Below are positions 1-8,353 of a DNA stretch of 64,000 nt, in pieces; within the stretch, counting starts at the first letter, position 1; every line of letters begins with the position of its first letter. The notes under the pieces were generated by a model. The model did not search any database, had not been told where the DNA came from, and was given only the letters and a program-made list of their open reading frames with translations. Source of the stretch: Selenomonadales bacterium (lineage in GTDB: Bacteria; Bacillota; Negativicutes; Sporomusales; UBA7701); contig JARKPR010000003.1 in NCBI GenBank assembly GCA_029975165.1, positions 124,001-188,000 of the forward strand. Reading direction: 5' to 3'. A program made the position numbers and the translations under genes.

Positions 1-38
1 AAAATTGGCAATAGATAAATGAAAATAACGAATTGGCG

Positions 39-1364
39 CTAATCGACGCGGAACGCTTCGCGGGGCAGTTCCATCATTTTGAGGAAGCCGGCCGCGTAGC
101 CGGCGATGCTTTGCGTCATATAATCGGTGCGCAGCATTTCGGCGGGCGTATGGATGAGCTGCTCCTGCCCGGCGCCGTAACCGACGGCCGGCCGGCGGTC
201 GTCGCCGACCACCTTCGACAGGTCGGTGCCGAAATACCAGTACTTGTATCTCACTTCCTGGCCAACGGCTTCCAGGCCTGCCGCCATCGCCCGGACGAAG
301 GGATGCTCCCGGGGTATCTTCCAGGCGCTCTTCTTATTGGCGATGGTGACCGTTTTTCCGGTGTAGAAGGTCCGCACTTCCTCGGCAATCCTGACCTCGG
401 CGCGAAATTCCGGGTCGGCCGCGGCCAGCTCGTCGATGATCGCCTGCAGTTCCCGGATACAGCTTTCCGGGGTTTCGCCGGGCACGAACCGGCGGTCGAA
501 GTTTATGTCGCACCGTTCCGGAACGATGCACAGCTCGCCAGGGCTGGCCTTGATGATCGTCAGGGCGATGCTGGAGCGGCCGAGGTCGGGGTCGGCGGGA
601 AAGCGTTGCGGCAGCTCGTTGGCCACTTTGTCGATGAACTTGCTGGCTTTGTATACGGCGTTGATCCCGAGCCAGGGGGCGCTCCCGTGGCTGATTTTGC
701 CGTGGACGCTGACAACCGGCTCCACCCGGCCGCGATGGCCGAGGGCGATATCGAGCGACGACGGCTCGGCCGATATGAGGCCGTCGTAGTCCCAGCCCAG
801 CTTTTTGAAGGTATCGTCGATAAGCTGGATGGTCCCCACCTGATCGCCGGGCTCCTCCAGGCAGACGGCGGTAACGATGTACCGGCCCCTGAGCTGTACG
901 CCCGCGTCTCTCAGGGCGAGCAAAAGCTTCCCGGCGTATATCTGGCAGGCCAGCCCGCCTTTCAGGTCGGCCGCGCCCCGCCCGTGTATGGCCTGGACCG
1001 TTTCTTTTCCGCTCGCGTCCCGGTTGTCGACCTCGACGACATCCACTTCGCCGCCATAGGGCCGATATTTGCCCCACAGGGAAAGCTCGCCAGGCGGCAC
1101 ATGGTCGAGGTGGCCGTTGTACAGGATGGTCGGGCCCGGCTCCTGGCCGTTGATCACGCCGATGACATTGCCCCATTCGTCGCGCAAGGTCTCGTCGTAG
1201 CCCAGTTTGCCCATCTCGGCGAGGCATATATCGGCCGCGCCTTTTTCGTCCCCGCCCAGGGAAGGGCAGCGCACCAGGCGCTGGGTGAATTCGATCGCCG
1301 CCGGCAGCAGTTCGTCCGCCAATTGCCGTACCTTTTGAAACCGGTCCAAGGCTTCGCCCTCCAT
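39..1364 (-). CDS. M20-family metallohydrolase, YgeY-like
   Basis: Predicted cytoplasmic zinc-dependent amidohydrolase or deacylase of about 441 residues. Visible M20 metal-site motifs are GHLDHVP, GRGAADLKGG, the CLEEPGD acid pair, an EPSS segment and a C-terminal IHTPAE. The central lid domain carries the SHGSAP motif. The GRGAADLKGG region and overall length resemble YgeY, a hydrolase linked to selenium and purine metabolism in enterobacteria, but substrate cannot be read from sequence. The frame stays open upstream to 1448; the ATG at 1364 gives a family-like N-terminus. It lies 105 bp downstream of gntR on the same strand and is probably co-transcribed with it. That suggests it processes a substrate related to the divergent hydratase/transporter operon. 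Family call secure, function uncertain. Confidence 0.85.
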   Translation of the reverse strand: MEGEALDRFQKVRQLADELLPAAIEFTQRLVRCPSLGGDEKGAADICLAEMGKLGYDETLRDEWGNVIGVINGQEPGPTILYNGHLDHVPPGELSLWGKYRPYGGEVDVVEVDNRDASGKETVQAIHGRGAADLKGGLACQIYAGKLLLALRDAGVQLRGRYIVTAVCLEEPGDQVGTIQLIDDTFKKLGWDYDGLISAEPSSLDIALGHRGRVEPVVSVHGKISHGSAPWLGINAVYKASKFIDKVANELPQRFPADPDLGRSSIALTIIKASPGELCIVPERCDINFDRRFVPGETPESCIRELQAIIDELAAADPEFRAEVRIAEEVRTFYTGKTVTIANKKSAWKIPREHPFVRAMAAGLEAVGQEVRYKYWYFGTDLSKVVGDDRRPAVGYGAGQEQLIHTPAEMLRTDYMTQSIAGYAAGFLKMMELPREAFRVD

Positions 1365-1469
1365 TTGCTGTAAGTGTTTGGTATTTATTTCGCCAAGCCG
1401 GGGGCAAATCCTTTGGCGCAATGCATAATTGGCGCTGTTCGCAGGCACGGTCGCTGTAGGGGCCGGACG

Positions 1470-2183
1470 TCAGGAGATTTCGGCGGCGAGGAATTTGTCG
1501 ATGCTGCTGATGGTGGTGGCGAGGTGGGATTTGACGGCTTTTTTGATGCGGCTCTCACTGCCGGACTCGATGGCTTTGATGATTTCGAGGTGGTCGTGGT
1601 GGCGGGCCGCGAGGGAGATGGGCACGGCGTTGATGTTGGCGAAGGCTTTGCGCCAGGTGGCCTCGATCTCCTGGTGGAAGTCGTGCAGCAGGGGGTTGTT
1701 GAGGAAGGAGGTTATCAACCGCTCGAGGTTGAGGTTGGGGATGGCGGGGCCGTCGCCGTTCGTGCTTTCGAGCAGTTGGGCATTTTCGCGCGCCTCGTGG
1801 TCGTAGAGCAGCTTGAGCTGGTCTTTGGTGATGATCTTGGCGACCTCGACGGCCGTGTACGTTTCCAGCATGACCCTGGCGTTGGCGACATGCTTGACGA
1901 GCTTGAGGTTCTCCTGGCCGTCGCGGCTGCTGCTGTACTGGGAGAGGAGCACGCCGCTTAAGGAGGCGACGAAGATGCCGCTGCCGTGCCTGATGGTGAT
2001 GACGTTGTTCATCTCCAGGGCGCTGAGGGCGGCCCGCACCGTGCTGCGGCTGACCTTGAGCAGCTTGACGATCTCCCGCTCGGGCGGCAGCTTGTCGCCG
2101 GGCCGGAGGCCGTTGTCCTTGATGTAGCCGAGTATTTCTTCCATGGCCGCCTCGTGGACGACCACCTTGCGGATCTCTTTCAT
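1470..2183 (-). CDS. GntR/FadR-family transcriptional regulator
   Basis: Ligand-responsive DNA-binding regulator of 237 residues. Residues ~10-75 form a GntR winged helix (LRPGDKLPPEREIVKLL, then VSRSTVRAALSAL, then a GSGIFV wing). Residues ~90-230 form an all-helical FCD-type effector domain with the histidines typical of metal/carboxylate sensing (HHDHLEII near residue 195). FadR-subfamily members usually repress an adjacent catabolic operon until its carboxylate substrate appears. It is transcribed away from the LeuCD-like/DASS operon and the two share a 224-bp intergenic region holding two inverted copies of a 9-bp word, candidate operators. An AGGAGT ribosome site lies 12 nt before the ATG. 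Confidence 0.88.
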   Translation of the reverse strand: MKEIRKVVVHEAAMEEILGYIKDNGLRPGDKLPPEREIVKLLKVSRSTVRAALSALEMNNVITIRHGSGIFVASLSGVLLSQYSSSRDGQENLKLVKHVANARVMLETYTAVEVAKIITKDQLKLLYDHEARENAQLLESTNGDGPAIPNLNLERLITSFLNNPLLHDFHQEIEATWRKAFANINAVPISLAARHHDHLEIIKAIESGSESRIKKAVKSHLATTISSIDKFLAAEIS

Positions 2184-2234
2184 GGGTACAATCTACACTC
2201 CTTTTGCGCTTACGGAACGGGAGCTAATTTGTCT

Positions 2235-2380
2235 ATATCTGTCAATAAGGATACAATATTCCCGCCCACTTTGCAACCGGCGCCGGCCCAGGGGACCGCG
2301 CCGGTTGCGCGCCCCGGCCCGGGAATAACCTATTGACAGTCGATTTCCGGCCGGGATATAATTCAAATGAGGACAGATAT
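2235..2380. promoter_or_regulatory. Candidate GntR operator pair in the divergent intergenic region
   Basis: ATATCTGTC at 2235-2243 and its reverse complement GACAGATAT at 2372-2380 occur once at each end of the intergenic region. Beyond the 9-bp core the two copies stay similar in the outward direction (AC followed by AATT). The right copy falls at about +3 of the leuC-like promoter, a position suited to repression; the left lies upstream of gntR. Binding by the adjacent GntR protein is inferred from position only. Confidence 0.45.
2333..2362 (+). promoter_or_regulatory. Sigma-70 promoter for the LeuCD-like/DASS operon
   Basis: A consensus -35 TTGACA at 2333-2338 and consensus -10 TATAAT at 2357-2362 are separated by 18 bp. 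The predicted start is near 2369, about 40 nt before the ATG. Both hexamers match perfectly, implying strong transcription that would need repression. Confidence 0.8.
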
Positions 2381-2407
2381 CATACCAATTTTGAAGGGGG
2401 ACATTTT

Positions 2408-3655
2408 ATGCACGCACTGGAAAAGCTGATGGCCAATGCCGCCGGCGTCGCGAAGGTGTCGGCCGGCGACCGGGTGTGGTGCAAGGTCGACCTGGCCCTG
2501 GGCATCGATCTGTACCGCAACATCATCGATTCGTTCCACGAGATCGGCTTGGAAAAGATGCAGCATCCGGAACGGGCGGGCTTCATTTTCGGCATCAACG
2601 CCCCGGCCCCGACCATCCGCGCCGCCCAGAACGAAAAGGACATGCGGGAGTTCTGCAAGAAGCACGGCGCGCACATTTTCGACATCAACAGCGGAGTGGT
2701 CTACCAGCATGTGATCGAGCAGGGCTATATCTTTCCGGGGGCGGTGTCGGTGGCCAACGACTCGCACGCCACAATCTGCGGGGCGCTGGGCGCGTTCGGC
2801 ACCGGCACGGGCGGGTACGACACGGCGGCGGCCCTCGGCTTCGGCGAGATGTGGTTCAAGGTGCCGGAGGTCATCCGCGTGGCGATCAGGGGCCAGCTGC
2901 CGAAAGGCGTGTTCGCCAAGGATGTGGTGCTGAAGATCCTCCGCGAGCTGAAGTCGGACTTCGCCATTTATAAGGCGATCGAGTACACGGGGGAGACGGT
3001 GGCGGCGATGTGCCTGGCGGAGCGGATGGTGCTGTGCAATATGGCGGTGGAGATGGGGGCGAAGACGTCGTACATCCAGCCGGACGAGAAGGTGCACGCT
3101 TTCCTGCGGGGCCGGGTGAAGCACGATTACACGGTGTATACGACCGACCCGGATTACGAGTACTGCGCCGAGTACGTGTTCGACGTGTCCGCCCTGGTGC
3201 CGCAGGTCGCCCTGCCCCACAATGTGGACAACGGGGTGGACCTGACGGACGTGGAGCCGTTCGCCTTCAACCAGGGGCTGGTGGGCACGTGCACGGGCGG
3301 CCGGCTGGAGGACCTGGCGGCGGCGGCGGCCATCCTCAAGGGCCGGAAGGTGCACCCGGACGTGCGGATGCTGGTCATTCCGGCGACGTACGAGATTTAT
3401 TCGCAGGCGATCGCCAGGGGGTACATCCAGACGTTCATCGACGCCGGCTGCGTGATCTGCAACGCCGGCTGCGGGCCGTGCCTGGGGGCGCACATGGGCG
3501 TGCTGGCCGAGGGCGAGAAGTGCATCACGGCCTCGAACCGCAATTTCGCCGGCCGCATGGGGCATATGAACGCGGAGCTGTATCTCGCCTCGCCGGCGAC
3601 GGTGGCCGCGTCGTGCGTCGAGGGCGTACTCGCCGACCCCCGCAAGTATTTATAA
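2408..3655 (+). CDS. Aconitase-superfamily hydro-lyase, large subunit (LeuC-like, divergent)
   Basis: Large subunit of a two-part [4Fe-4S] hydro-lyase, 415 residues, paired with the LeuD-like protein just downstream. Cluster-ligand motifs are visible: GTCTGGRLEDL near residue 300 and NAGCGPCLGAH near residue 360. The NDSHA loop corresponds to the catalytic DSH of aconitase. The motif that normally reads FDHxxPA instead reads FGINAPA, so the Asp-His pair is lost, and the active-site His in the GICHQ-like segment appears to be Tyr. Substrate is therefore probably not isopropylmalate. The context (DASS transporter, GntR, no leuA/leuB) suggests catabolism of an imported di- or tricarboxylate. ATG at 2408 is chosen because a GAAGGGGG ribosome site sits just upstream; the frame is open to 2333. 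Confidence 0.85.
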   Translation: MHALEKLMANAAGVAKVSAGDRVWCKVDLALGIDLYRNIIDSFHEIGLEKMQHPERAGFIFGINAPAPTIRAAQNEKDMREFCKKHGAHIFDINSGVVYQHVIEQGYIFPGAVSVANDSHATICGALGAFGTGTGGYDTAAALGFGEMWFKVPEVIRVAIRGQLPKGVFAKDVVLKILRELKSDFAIYKAIEYTGETVAAMCLAERMVLCNMAVEMGAKTSYIQPDEKVHAFLRGRVKHDYTVYTTDPDYEYCAEYVFDVSALVPQVALPHNVDNGVDLTDVEPFAFNQGLVGTCTGGRLEDLAAAAAILKGRKVHPDVRMLVIPATYEIYSQAIARGYIQTFIDAGCVICNAGCGPCLGAHMGVLAEGEKCITASNRNFAGRMGHMNAELYLASPATVAASCVEGVLADPRKYL

Positions 3656-3675
3656 CCGGAGAGGAGCATGGGAAT

Positions 3676-4191
3676 ATGGCAAAGATTTTAAAGGGCCGGG
3701 TGCTGGTTTTCGGCGATAATATCGATACGGATATGATCGTGCCGGGACGGTACCTGGAGCTGAGCAAGCCGCAGGAGATCGCGGCCGTGGCCATGGCCGG
3801 GCTGGACCCGGATTTTCCGAAGAAGGTGCAGCCGGGCGACATCGTCGTGGCCGGCAGGAATTTCGGCTGCGGCTCGAGCCGGGAGCACGGCATTATCGCC
3901 TTCACGGCCAACGGGGTGCAGGCGATCGTCGCCCGGTCGTTCGCCAAGATATACTACCGCAACGCCATCGTCTCCGGGCTGATGGTGCTGTTTTCGGAGG
4001 AGGCGCACGATATTTTCGCGAGCGGCCAGCATTGCGAGATCGACCTGGAGGCCGGGACGGTCACCAATACGGACACCGGGCGGACGGCGAGGTGCGATAA
4101 GCTGTCGGCCGAGGATATCGCGGTGTGGGCGGCGGGCGGCATGGTCACGGAGTACAAGCGCAAGGCGCAGGCGATCAACCAGAGGGGTTGA
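3676..4191 (+). CDS. Aconitase-superfamily hydro-lyase, small subunit (LeuD-like)
   Basis: Swivel-domain subunit of 171 residues that completes the active site of the upstream LeuC-like protein. Visible motifs are DNIDTDMIVPGRYL near residue 15 and GRNFGCGSSREHG near residue 60, where the SSRE loop carries the substrate-contacting Ser-Arg pair. It starts 20 bp after the large-subunit stop with a GGAGAGGAG ribosome site, so the subunits are probably made in equal amounts. Length matches the archaeal/bacterial short LeuD type (about 165-170 residues). Neighbouring genes argue for a catabolic hydratase rather than leucine biosynthesis. Confidence 0.88.
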   Translation: MAKILKGRVLVFGDNIDTDMIVPGRYLELSKPQEIAAVAMAGLDPDFPKKVQPGDIVVAGRNFGCGSSREHGIIAFTANGVQAIVARSFAKIYYRNAIVSGLMVLFSEEAHDIFASGQHCEIDLEAGTVTNTDTGRTARCDKLSAEDIAVWAAGGMVTEYKRKAQAINQRG

Positions 4192-4233
4192 CGGGCAGGA
4201 GAAGCCCCGCCCTTATTCGAAAGGAGAGGGATT

Positions 4234-5637
4234 ATGAACAGAGCGGTTGTTAAGGGACTGATATGTTTAGCCGTCCCGGCCATTATTATGGCGTGCCCGG
4301 TGCCGAAGGGCCTGAGCGCGGACGCCTGGCAGCTGCTGGCGTTCTATCTCGGCGCGATCGTGGGCCTCATCCTGCGGCCGCTGCCCGAGCCGGTGGTGCT
4401 GCTGGCCGCTTTGACCGGCATCGCGATTTTCTTCAACAAGACGGGGGCGGCGCTGGCCGGCTACGCCAACCCGACGACGTGGCTGGTGTTCTCGGCGTTC
4501 ATGGTCGGCCAATGCTTCGTGGAAACGGGGCTGGGCCGCCGCATCGCCTATCTGCTGATCGATAAGATGGGCCAGACCTCGCTCAGGCTGGGATACGCGG
4601 CGGCAATCACCGATGCGGTGATCAGCCCGGCGACGCCGTCGAACACGGCCCGGACGGGCGGCCTGGTGTTCCCGATCTTCCAGAGCGTGGTGGTGACGCT
4701 GGATTCGCATCCCGGCGAGACGGCCAAGCGGCTGGGGACGTATATGATGCTGATGCTCTTCCAGGTCAGCCTGGTGACGTCGACGCTGTTCATCACCGCC
4801 AACGCCGTCCACGGGCTGACGGTGTCGTTCGCCAAGAACATCTTGAAGCAGGATATCACCTGGATGCAGTGGGCGTCGGCGATGGTGCCGCCCGGCCTCG
4901 TGCTGCTGGCGATCGTGCCGTGGCTGGTGTATAAGCTGCAGCCGCCGACGGTGACGAAGATCGACAACAAGGTGATTTCGGCAAAGGGCCTGGCGGAGCT
5001 CGGGCCGATGACGGCGAAGGAGAAGACGCTGGCCGTGCTGTTCATCCTGGCGATCATCGGCTGGGCGACCGGCAATATCACGAAGATCAATTCGACGGCG
5101 GTGGCGATCGGCTTCACGACGTGCTGCCTGCTGACCGGCGTGGCGGACTGGAAGGCGATGCTGAAGGCCCAGGGCGCCTGGAGCACGTTCATCTGGTACG
5201 GCGGCATCCTGTCGTTCGCCGACGCCCTGGGCAAGGCGAAGTTTTTCGACTGGCTGGGCAAGCTGATCGGCGCGTCGGTGAGCTTCGCGGGCATGAGCCA
5301 GATCACGGTGCTGCTGGGGATACTGGTGATCAGTCTCGTGGTGCGGTACTTCTTCGCGTCGAGCGCGGCGTACGTGTCGAGCTTCATCCCGGTGCTGATG
5401 GCGATCGGGCTGGCGGCGCAGCTGCCGCCGCTGATGCTGGCGCTCATCCTGGGCGTGTCGTCGATGATGGGCAGCCTGCTGACGCATTACGGCAACGGCG
5501 CGGCGCCGGTCCTGTTCGGGGCCGGGTACGTGGACCAGGGCTTGTGGTGGAAGACGGGCCATATCATGGCGGTGCTGGGCATGGCGGTGTATCTCATCGT
5601 CGGCCTGCCGCTGTGGAAGCTGATGGGGATTTGGTAA
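4234..5637 (+). CDS. DASS-family dicarboxylate/tricarboxylate transporter
   Basis: Integral membrane protein of 467 residues from the divalent anion:sodium symporter (SLC13/CitT-like) family. It has about 12 hydrophobic segments. The signature PSNTARTGG near residue 135 forms the first SNT-type sodium/substrate hairpin; the second hairpin is the MMGSLLTHYGNG region near residue 415, as in the CitT/SodiT branch. Such proteins move citrate, malate, oxoglutarate or tartrate by symport or exchange. It is the third gene of the leuC-leuD-like operon (42-bp gap, AAAGGAGAGG ribosome site) and presumably imports the hydratase substrate or exports its product. A strong terminator follows. Confidence 0.9.
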   Translation: MNRAVVKGLICLAVPAIIMACPVPKGLSADAWQLLAFYLGAIVGLILRPLPEPVVLLAALTGIAIFFNKTGAALAGYANPTTWLVFSAFMVGQCFVETGLGRRIAYLLIDKMGQTSLRLGYAAAITDAVISPATPSNTARTGGLVFPIFQSVVVTLDSHPGETAKRLGTYMMLMLFQVSLVTSTLFITANAVHGLTVSFAKNILKQDITWMQWASAMVPPGLVLLAIVPWLVYKLQPPTVTKIDNKVISAKGLAELGPMTAKEKTLAVLFILAIIGWATGNITKINSTAVAIGFTTCCLLTGVADWKAMLKAQGAWSTFIWYGGILSFADALGKAKFFDWLGKLIGASVSFAGMSQITVLLGILVISLVVRYFFASSAAYVSSFIPVLMAIGLAAQLPPLMLALILGVSSMMGSLLTHYGNGAAPVLFGAGYVDQGLWWKTGHIMAVLGMAVYLIVGLPLWKLMGIW

Positions 5638-5653
5638 GGGTATGATAGGAAGA

Positions 5654-5680
5654 GGCGCCGCCGGGGGCGGCGCCTTTTTT
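5654..5680 (+). terminator. Rho-independent terminator after the DASS gene
   Basis: Perfect 9-bp stem GGCGCCGCC/GGCGGCGCC with a GGG loop, followed by six T residues. It ends the leuC-leuD-like/DASS operon. Confidence 0.93.
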
Positions 5681-5775
5681 ATCGGCAGGGGCGGAGTGAC
5701 AGCCTTGTCCTGCTGTGATAAAATGGAGTACACATTGGCGCAAATTGCCAGTGCTGGGCAGCAAAGGAGGACGGG

Positions 5776-6945
5776 ATGGGCCACCGTTTCACAGAGCTGG
5801 ATTCGTTGCGGGGATTAGCCGCTTTGACGGTTGTTTTCTCCCATATTTACACGCTTTATTTTCCGACCTGTCTCGCGACGCTGCTGTTCAAGTTCGGGCC
5901 GCTGCGCATCGGCATCGCCGGCGACGAGGCGGTGACACTGTTTTTCGTGTTGAGCGGGCTGGTTCTGTCGCTGCCGTTTTACGCCGACCGGGCGCTGAGC
6001 TACGGAAATTTCGTCGTCCGGCGCGTCTGCCGAATTTATATCCCCTATGCGGCGGCCATCGCGCTGGCGATCGTCTGCCGGGAGCTGTTCTACAGCGGGG
6101 CGATCGACCATATGAACGACTGGTTCAACAATATCTGGCGACAGGACCTGGACGCCGCGACGCTGCTGGACCATGCGCTGCTGGTCGGTACGTTCGTCAG
6201 CAACCTCGATTTCGTCGTCTGGTCGCTGGTGCACGAGATGAGGATTTCGCTGGTATTCCCGTTTATTATGTGGCTGGTGCTCCGCGCCAGTTGGCAGCAG
6301 AGCCTCGTGCTGGCGGCGGCTTTGTCGGCGGCCGGCGTTTTGTCCGCCGCGATCACGGGCGCCACGCAGTTGGAAACTTCGCTGCACGCCAGCCTGCATT
6401 ACGCGGCGATGTTCGTCGTCGGGGCGCTGATCGCCAAGCACCGGGAGGAAATCGGCGGCCTGATGGCGGGTTTGACCAAGGCGAGGCGGCTTGCGTTGCT
6501 GGTTGCCGGGGTGGCGATGTATCTTTATTTCCGGCCGTCGTATGTCTTGTATCACTGGTTGATCCCGGGGTTCGCCCCGTTTCACCGCACGGTGGTCGAC
6601 ACGTGGTTCATCACTGCGGGCGCTGCGGCGATAATAGTGTTCGCTTTATCGTCGGCCCAATTTTCCCGCTTTCTGAGACACGGCTTTGTCAGCCATCTGG
6701 GGAAGATATCTTATAGCTTGTATCTGACGCATCTCATCGTGCTGGTGTCGTTTATCCATCTGTTCCATAACCACGACGTGCTGCCCGATTGGCTGCTTTA
6801 CCTGCTGGCGCTCGGCGGGGCGATAGCCGTGGCGACGGTCATGTACCATGCGGTGGAGAAACCGGCTGTCCGCCTGGGCCGGTTTCTGACGGCGCCGCCC
6901 ACGGCCGGGCCGGGGGCGGAAACGGCCCCGGCGGAAAAGGCCTGA
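5776..6945 (+). CDS. Acyltransferase 3 (OafA/YrhL-like) membrane protein
   Basis: Membrane O-acyltransferase of 389 residues. The family opening FTELDSLRGLAALTVVFSHIY is present at residues ~4-24, including the conserved LDSLRG and the membrane His. Roughly ten hydrophobic segments follow, with RRVCRIYIPY near residue 80 and a late SLYLTHLIVL segment typical of this family. Members add acetyl or other acyl groups to cell-surface polysaccharide, lipid or peptidoglycan. A strong AAAGGAGG site precedes the ATG. It stands alone between two hairpins, so no neighbour identifies its substrate. The tail (~25 residues, Ala/Pro-rich) is probably cytoplasmic and disordered. Confidence 0.88.
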   Translation: MGHRFTELDSLRGLAALTVVFSHIYTLYFPTCLATLLFKFGPLRIGIAGDEAVTLFFVLSGLVLSLPFYADRALSYGNFVVRRVCRIYIPYAAAIALAIVCRELFYSGAIDHMNDWFNNIWRQDLDAATLLDHALLVGTFVSNLDFVVWSLVHEMRISLVFPFIMWLVLRASWQQSLVLAAALSAAGVLSAAITGATQLETSLHASLHYAAMFVVGALIAKHREEIGGLMAGLTKARRLALLVAGVAMYLYFRPSYVLYHWLIPGFAPFHRTVVDTWFITAGAAAIIVFALSSAQFSRFLRHGFVSHLGKISYSLYLTHLIVLVSFIHLFHNHDVLPDWLLYLLALGGAIAVATVMYHAVEKPAVRLGRFLTAPPTAGPGAETAPAEKA

Positions 6946-6972
6946 CCGACAGCAGCTCCCGGTTATGAGCGA

Positions 6973-7042
6973 AGCCCCGGCGCTTTTAGGGCCGGGGCTG
7001 GATATGTTAGCAGAGTCAGACTGGCGAGAAAGGTCCAGATGC
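6973..7042. other. Intergenic hairpin and short repeat relic
   Basis: AGCCCCGG at 6973-6980 pairs with CCGGGGCT at 6992-6999, without a following T tract, so it is a weak terminator at best. At 7026-7042 the word GAGAAAGGTCCAGATGC resembles part of the structured element at 48447-48568 (14 of 17 positions), perhaps a decayed copy. No gene was recognised between 6946 and 7151. Confidence 0.4.
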
Positions 7043-7151
7043 ACGTTCTGATTACGCAAGCTTTGTCAGCGCATATTGCTTACTGCGAAGAGTCGACACG
7101 AACTGTGTGCGGGGCGCACCGGAGGCAGGCGCCGCAGATGGGCCTTTATCG

Positions 7152-7439
7152 TCAGTCTGCCCCAGCGGCGAGGCGGACGGTGACTTGCATGCCCTCCTGC
7201 AGCAGCCCGTCGGGGGCGTCGGGGAGCCTGATGTGGGCTCTGAACTCGGGGACGCTGTCGCCCCGCGCCGCGGGGTAGATGGCGGCGATCCGGCCCGCGA
7301 GGGTCCGGCCGGCCGCTTCGACGGCCGCTTCGCCGCCCAGGGGGACGGCGTTCAGTTCGTCCTGCCGCAGGGGGACGACGACGGCGATTTTCTGGCCGCC
7401 GCCGATGACCACCACCTGCTGGCCGGCCTGCACGTGCAC
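7152..7439 (-). pseudogene. HlyD/RND-type adaptor C-terminal fragment
   Basis: About 95 codons from a GTG at 7439 resemble the beta-barrel and membrane-proximal part of periplasmic efflux adaptors (HlyD/MFP family): a VxAGQQV lipoyl-edge segment, then VPLRQDELNAVPLGGEA, then PEFRAHIRLPD, ending in LLQEGMQVTVRL. The same frame remains adaptor-like upstream (PPRVHGRAF) until a stop near 7500, but the N-terminal anchor, coiled-coil hairpin and first lipoyl half are missing. No efflux pump is adjacent. It is best read as a remnant of a deleted efflux operon; a short expressed protein cannot be excluded. Confidence 0.5.
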
Positions 7440-7531
7440 TACGAGGTGAGGAAGGAAGGCGCGGCCGTGGACCCGTGGCGGTATCTGGTGGTGTATTGAC
7501 TATTAATGCGGAAATCGACGGAGGTATTGAC

Positions 7532-8284
7532 ATGAAAAAATGGCGTTGCAATGTTTGCGGCTATGTACATGAAGGCGACCAGCCGCCGGAAAAATGCCCG
7601 GTGTGCGGCGTGGGCCCGGAAGAATTCAGCCTTGTTGCTGTCGAGGAAAAGCCGGCGGCCGTAAAGCGCTGGCAGTGCACGGTGTGCGGCTATATCCATC
7701 AGGGCGCCGAACCCCCGGAAAAATGCCCGGCGTGCGGCGTGGGCCCGGACAAGTTTGTCGCGGTGGCCGACCTTGTTCAGGAATTGACGCCCGCCGCCGT
7801 CGCCGCGGCCGGTGAAGCCACCGTCAACCCGGCGCTCGATTTTATCAGCTATGGTCTGTATGTCGTGACGTCGGCCCATGACGGCAAAATCAACGGCCAA
7901 ACCGCCAACAGCGTATTCCAACTGACCGTTGCCCCGCCGCAAATCGCCGTGGCCCTCAACAAAAGGAACCTGACCCATGAATTTGTCCTGGCCAGCGGCA
8001 AATTGGCCGTTTCCATCCTGGCCAAGGAGCAGATAGCGCTTGTCAAAAACTTCGGTTACCGCTCGGGCCGCGACGGCGACAAGTTTGCCGGCCTCGATTA
8101 TCTGCCCGGCAAAAACGGCTGCCCGATCCTGGCCCAGTGTTCGGCTTATCTGGAGGCCGAGGTAATCCCCGACAAGGTCGTGGATGTCGGCACCCACACG
8201 CTGTTCGTGGCCAGGGTGACGGCCGGCGGACCGGCGAGCTGCGCCGCGCCGCTTATTTACGCCCATTACCGGACGGTAAAATAG
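7532..8284 (+). CDS. Twin rubredoxin-like domain / flavin reductase fusion
   Basis: Redox protein of 250 residues. Residues 1-30 and ~48-78 are two short rubredoxin-like knuckles of the rubrerythrin type, each with CxxCGYxH and CPxCGVGP motifs, hence two predicted mononuclear iron sites. From ~100 to the end is a flavin-reductase-like FMN-binding split barrel, with ISYGLYVVTS and a NSVFQLTVAPPQIAVALNK segment. Moorella high-molecular-weight rubredoxin (Hrb) has related modules but, to my knowledge, carries its rubredoxin domain at the C-terminus. The role is probably electron transfer to an oxygen- or NO-reducing flavodiiron protein. ATG at 7532 has a GGAGG site; it is monocistronic and ends at a strong hairpin. 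Confidence 0.85.
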   Translation: MKKWRCNVCGYVHEGDQPPEKCPVCGVGPEEFSLVAVEEKPAAVKRWQCTVCGYIHQGAEPPEKCPACGVGPDKFVAVADLVQELTPAAVAAAGEATVNPALDFISYGLYVVTSAHDGKINGQTANSVFQLTVAPPQIAVALNKRNLTHEFVLASGKLAVSILAKEQIALVKNFGYRSGRDGDKFAGLDYLPGKNGCPILAQCSAYLEAEVIPDKVVDVGTHTLFVARVTAGGPASCAAPLIYAHYRTVK

Positions 8285-8320
8285 AAAACAGGTCACAGCA
8301 TTCCGCTGTGACCTGTTTTT
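8285..8320. terminator. Bidirectional terminator
   Basis: AACAGGTCACAGC at 8287-8299 pairs perfectly with GCTGTGACCTGTT at 8305-8317, flanked by A and T runs. It serves the rubredoxin-flavoprotein gene on the plus strand and the antiporter gene on the minus strand. Confidence 0.92.
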
Positions 8321-8353
8321 GTTTATGGCGCGCCGCGCGAAGCTTTTGGCGGT

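Noticed and set aside
2408-4191. Leucine biosynthesis leuCD
   Set aside because: Catalytic residues differ, no leuA/leuB is present, and the neighbours are a carboxylate transporter and a GntR regulator.
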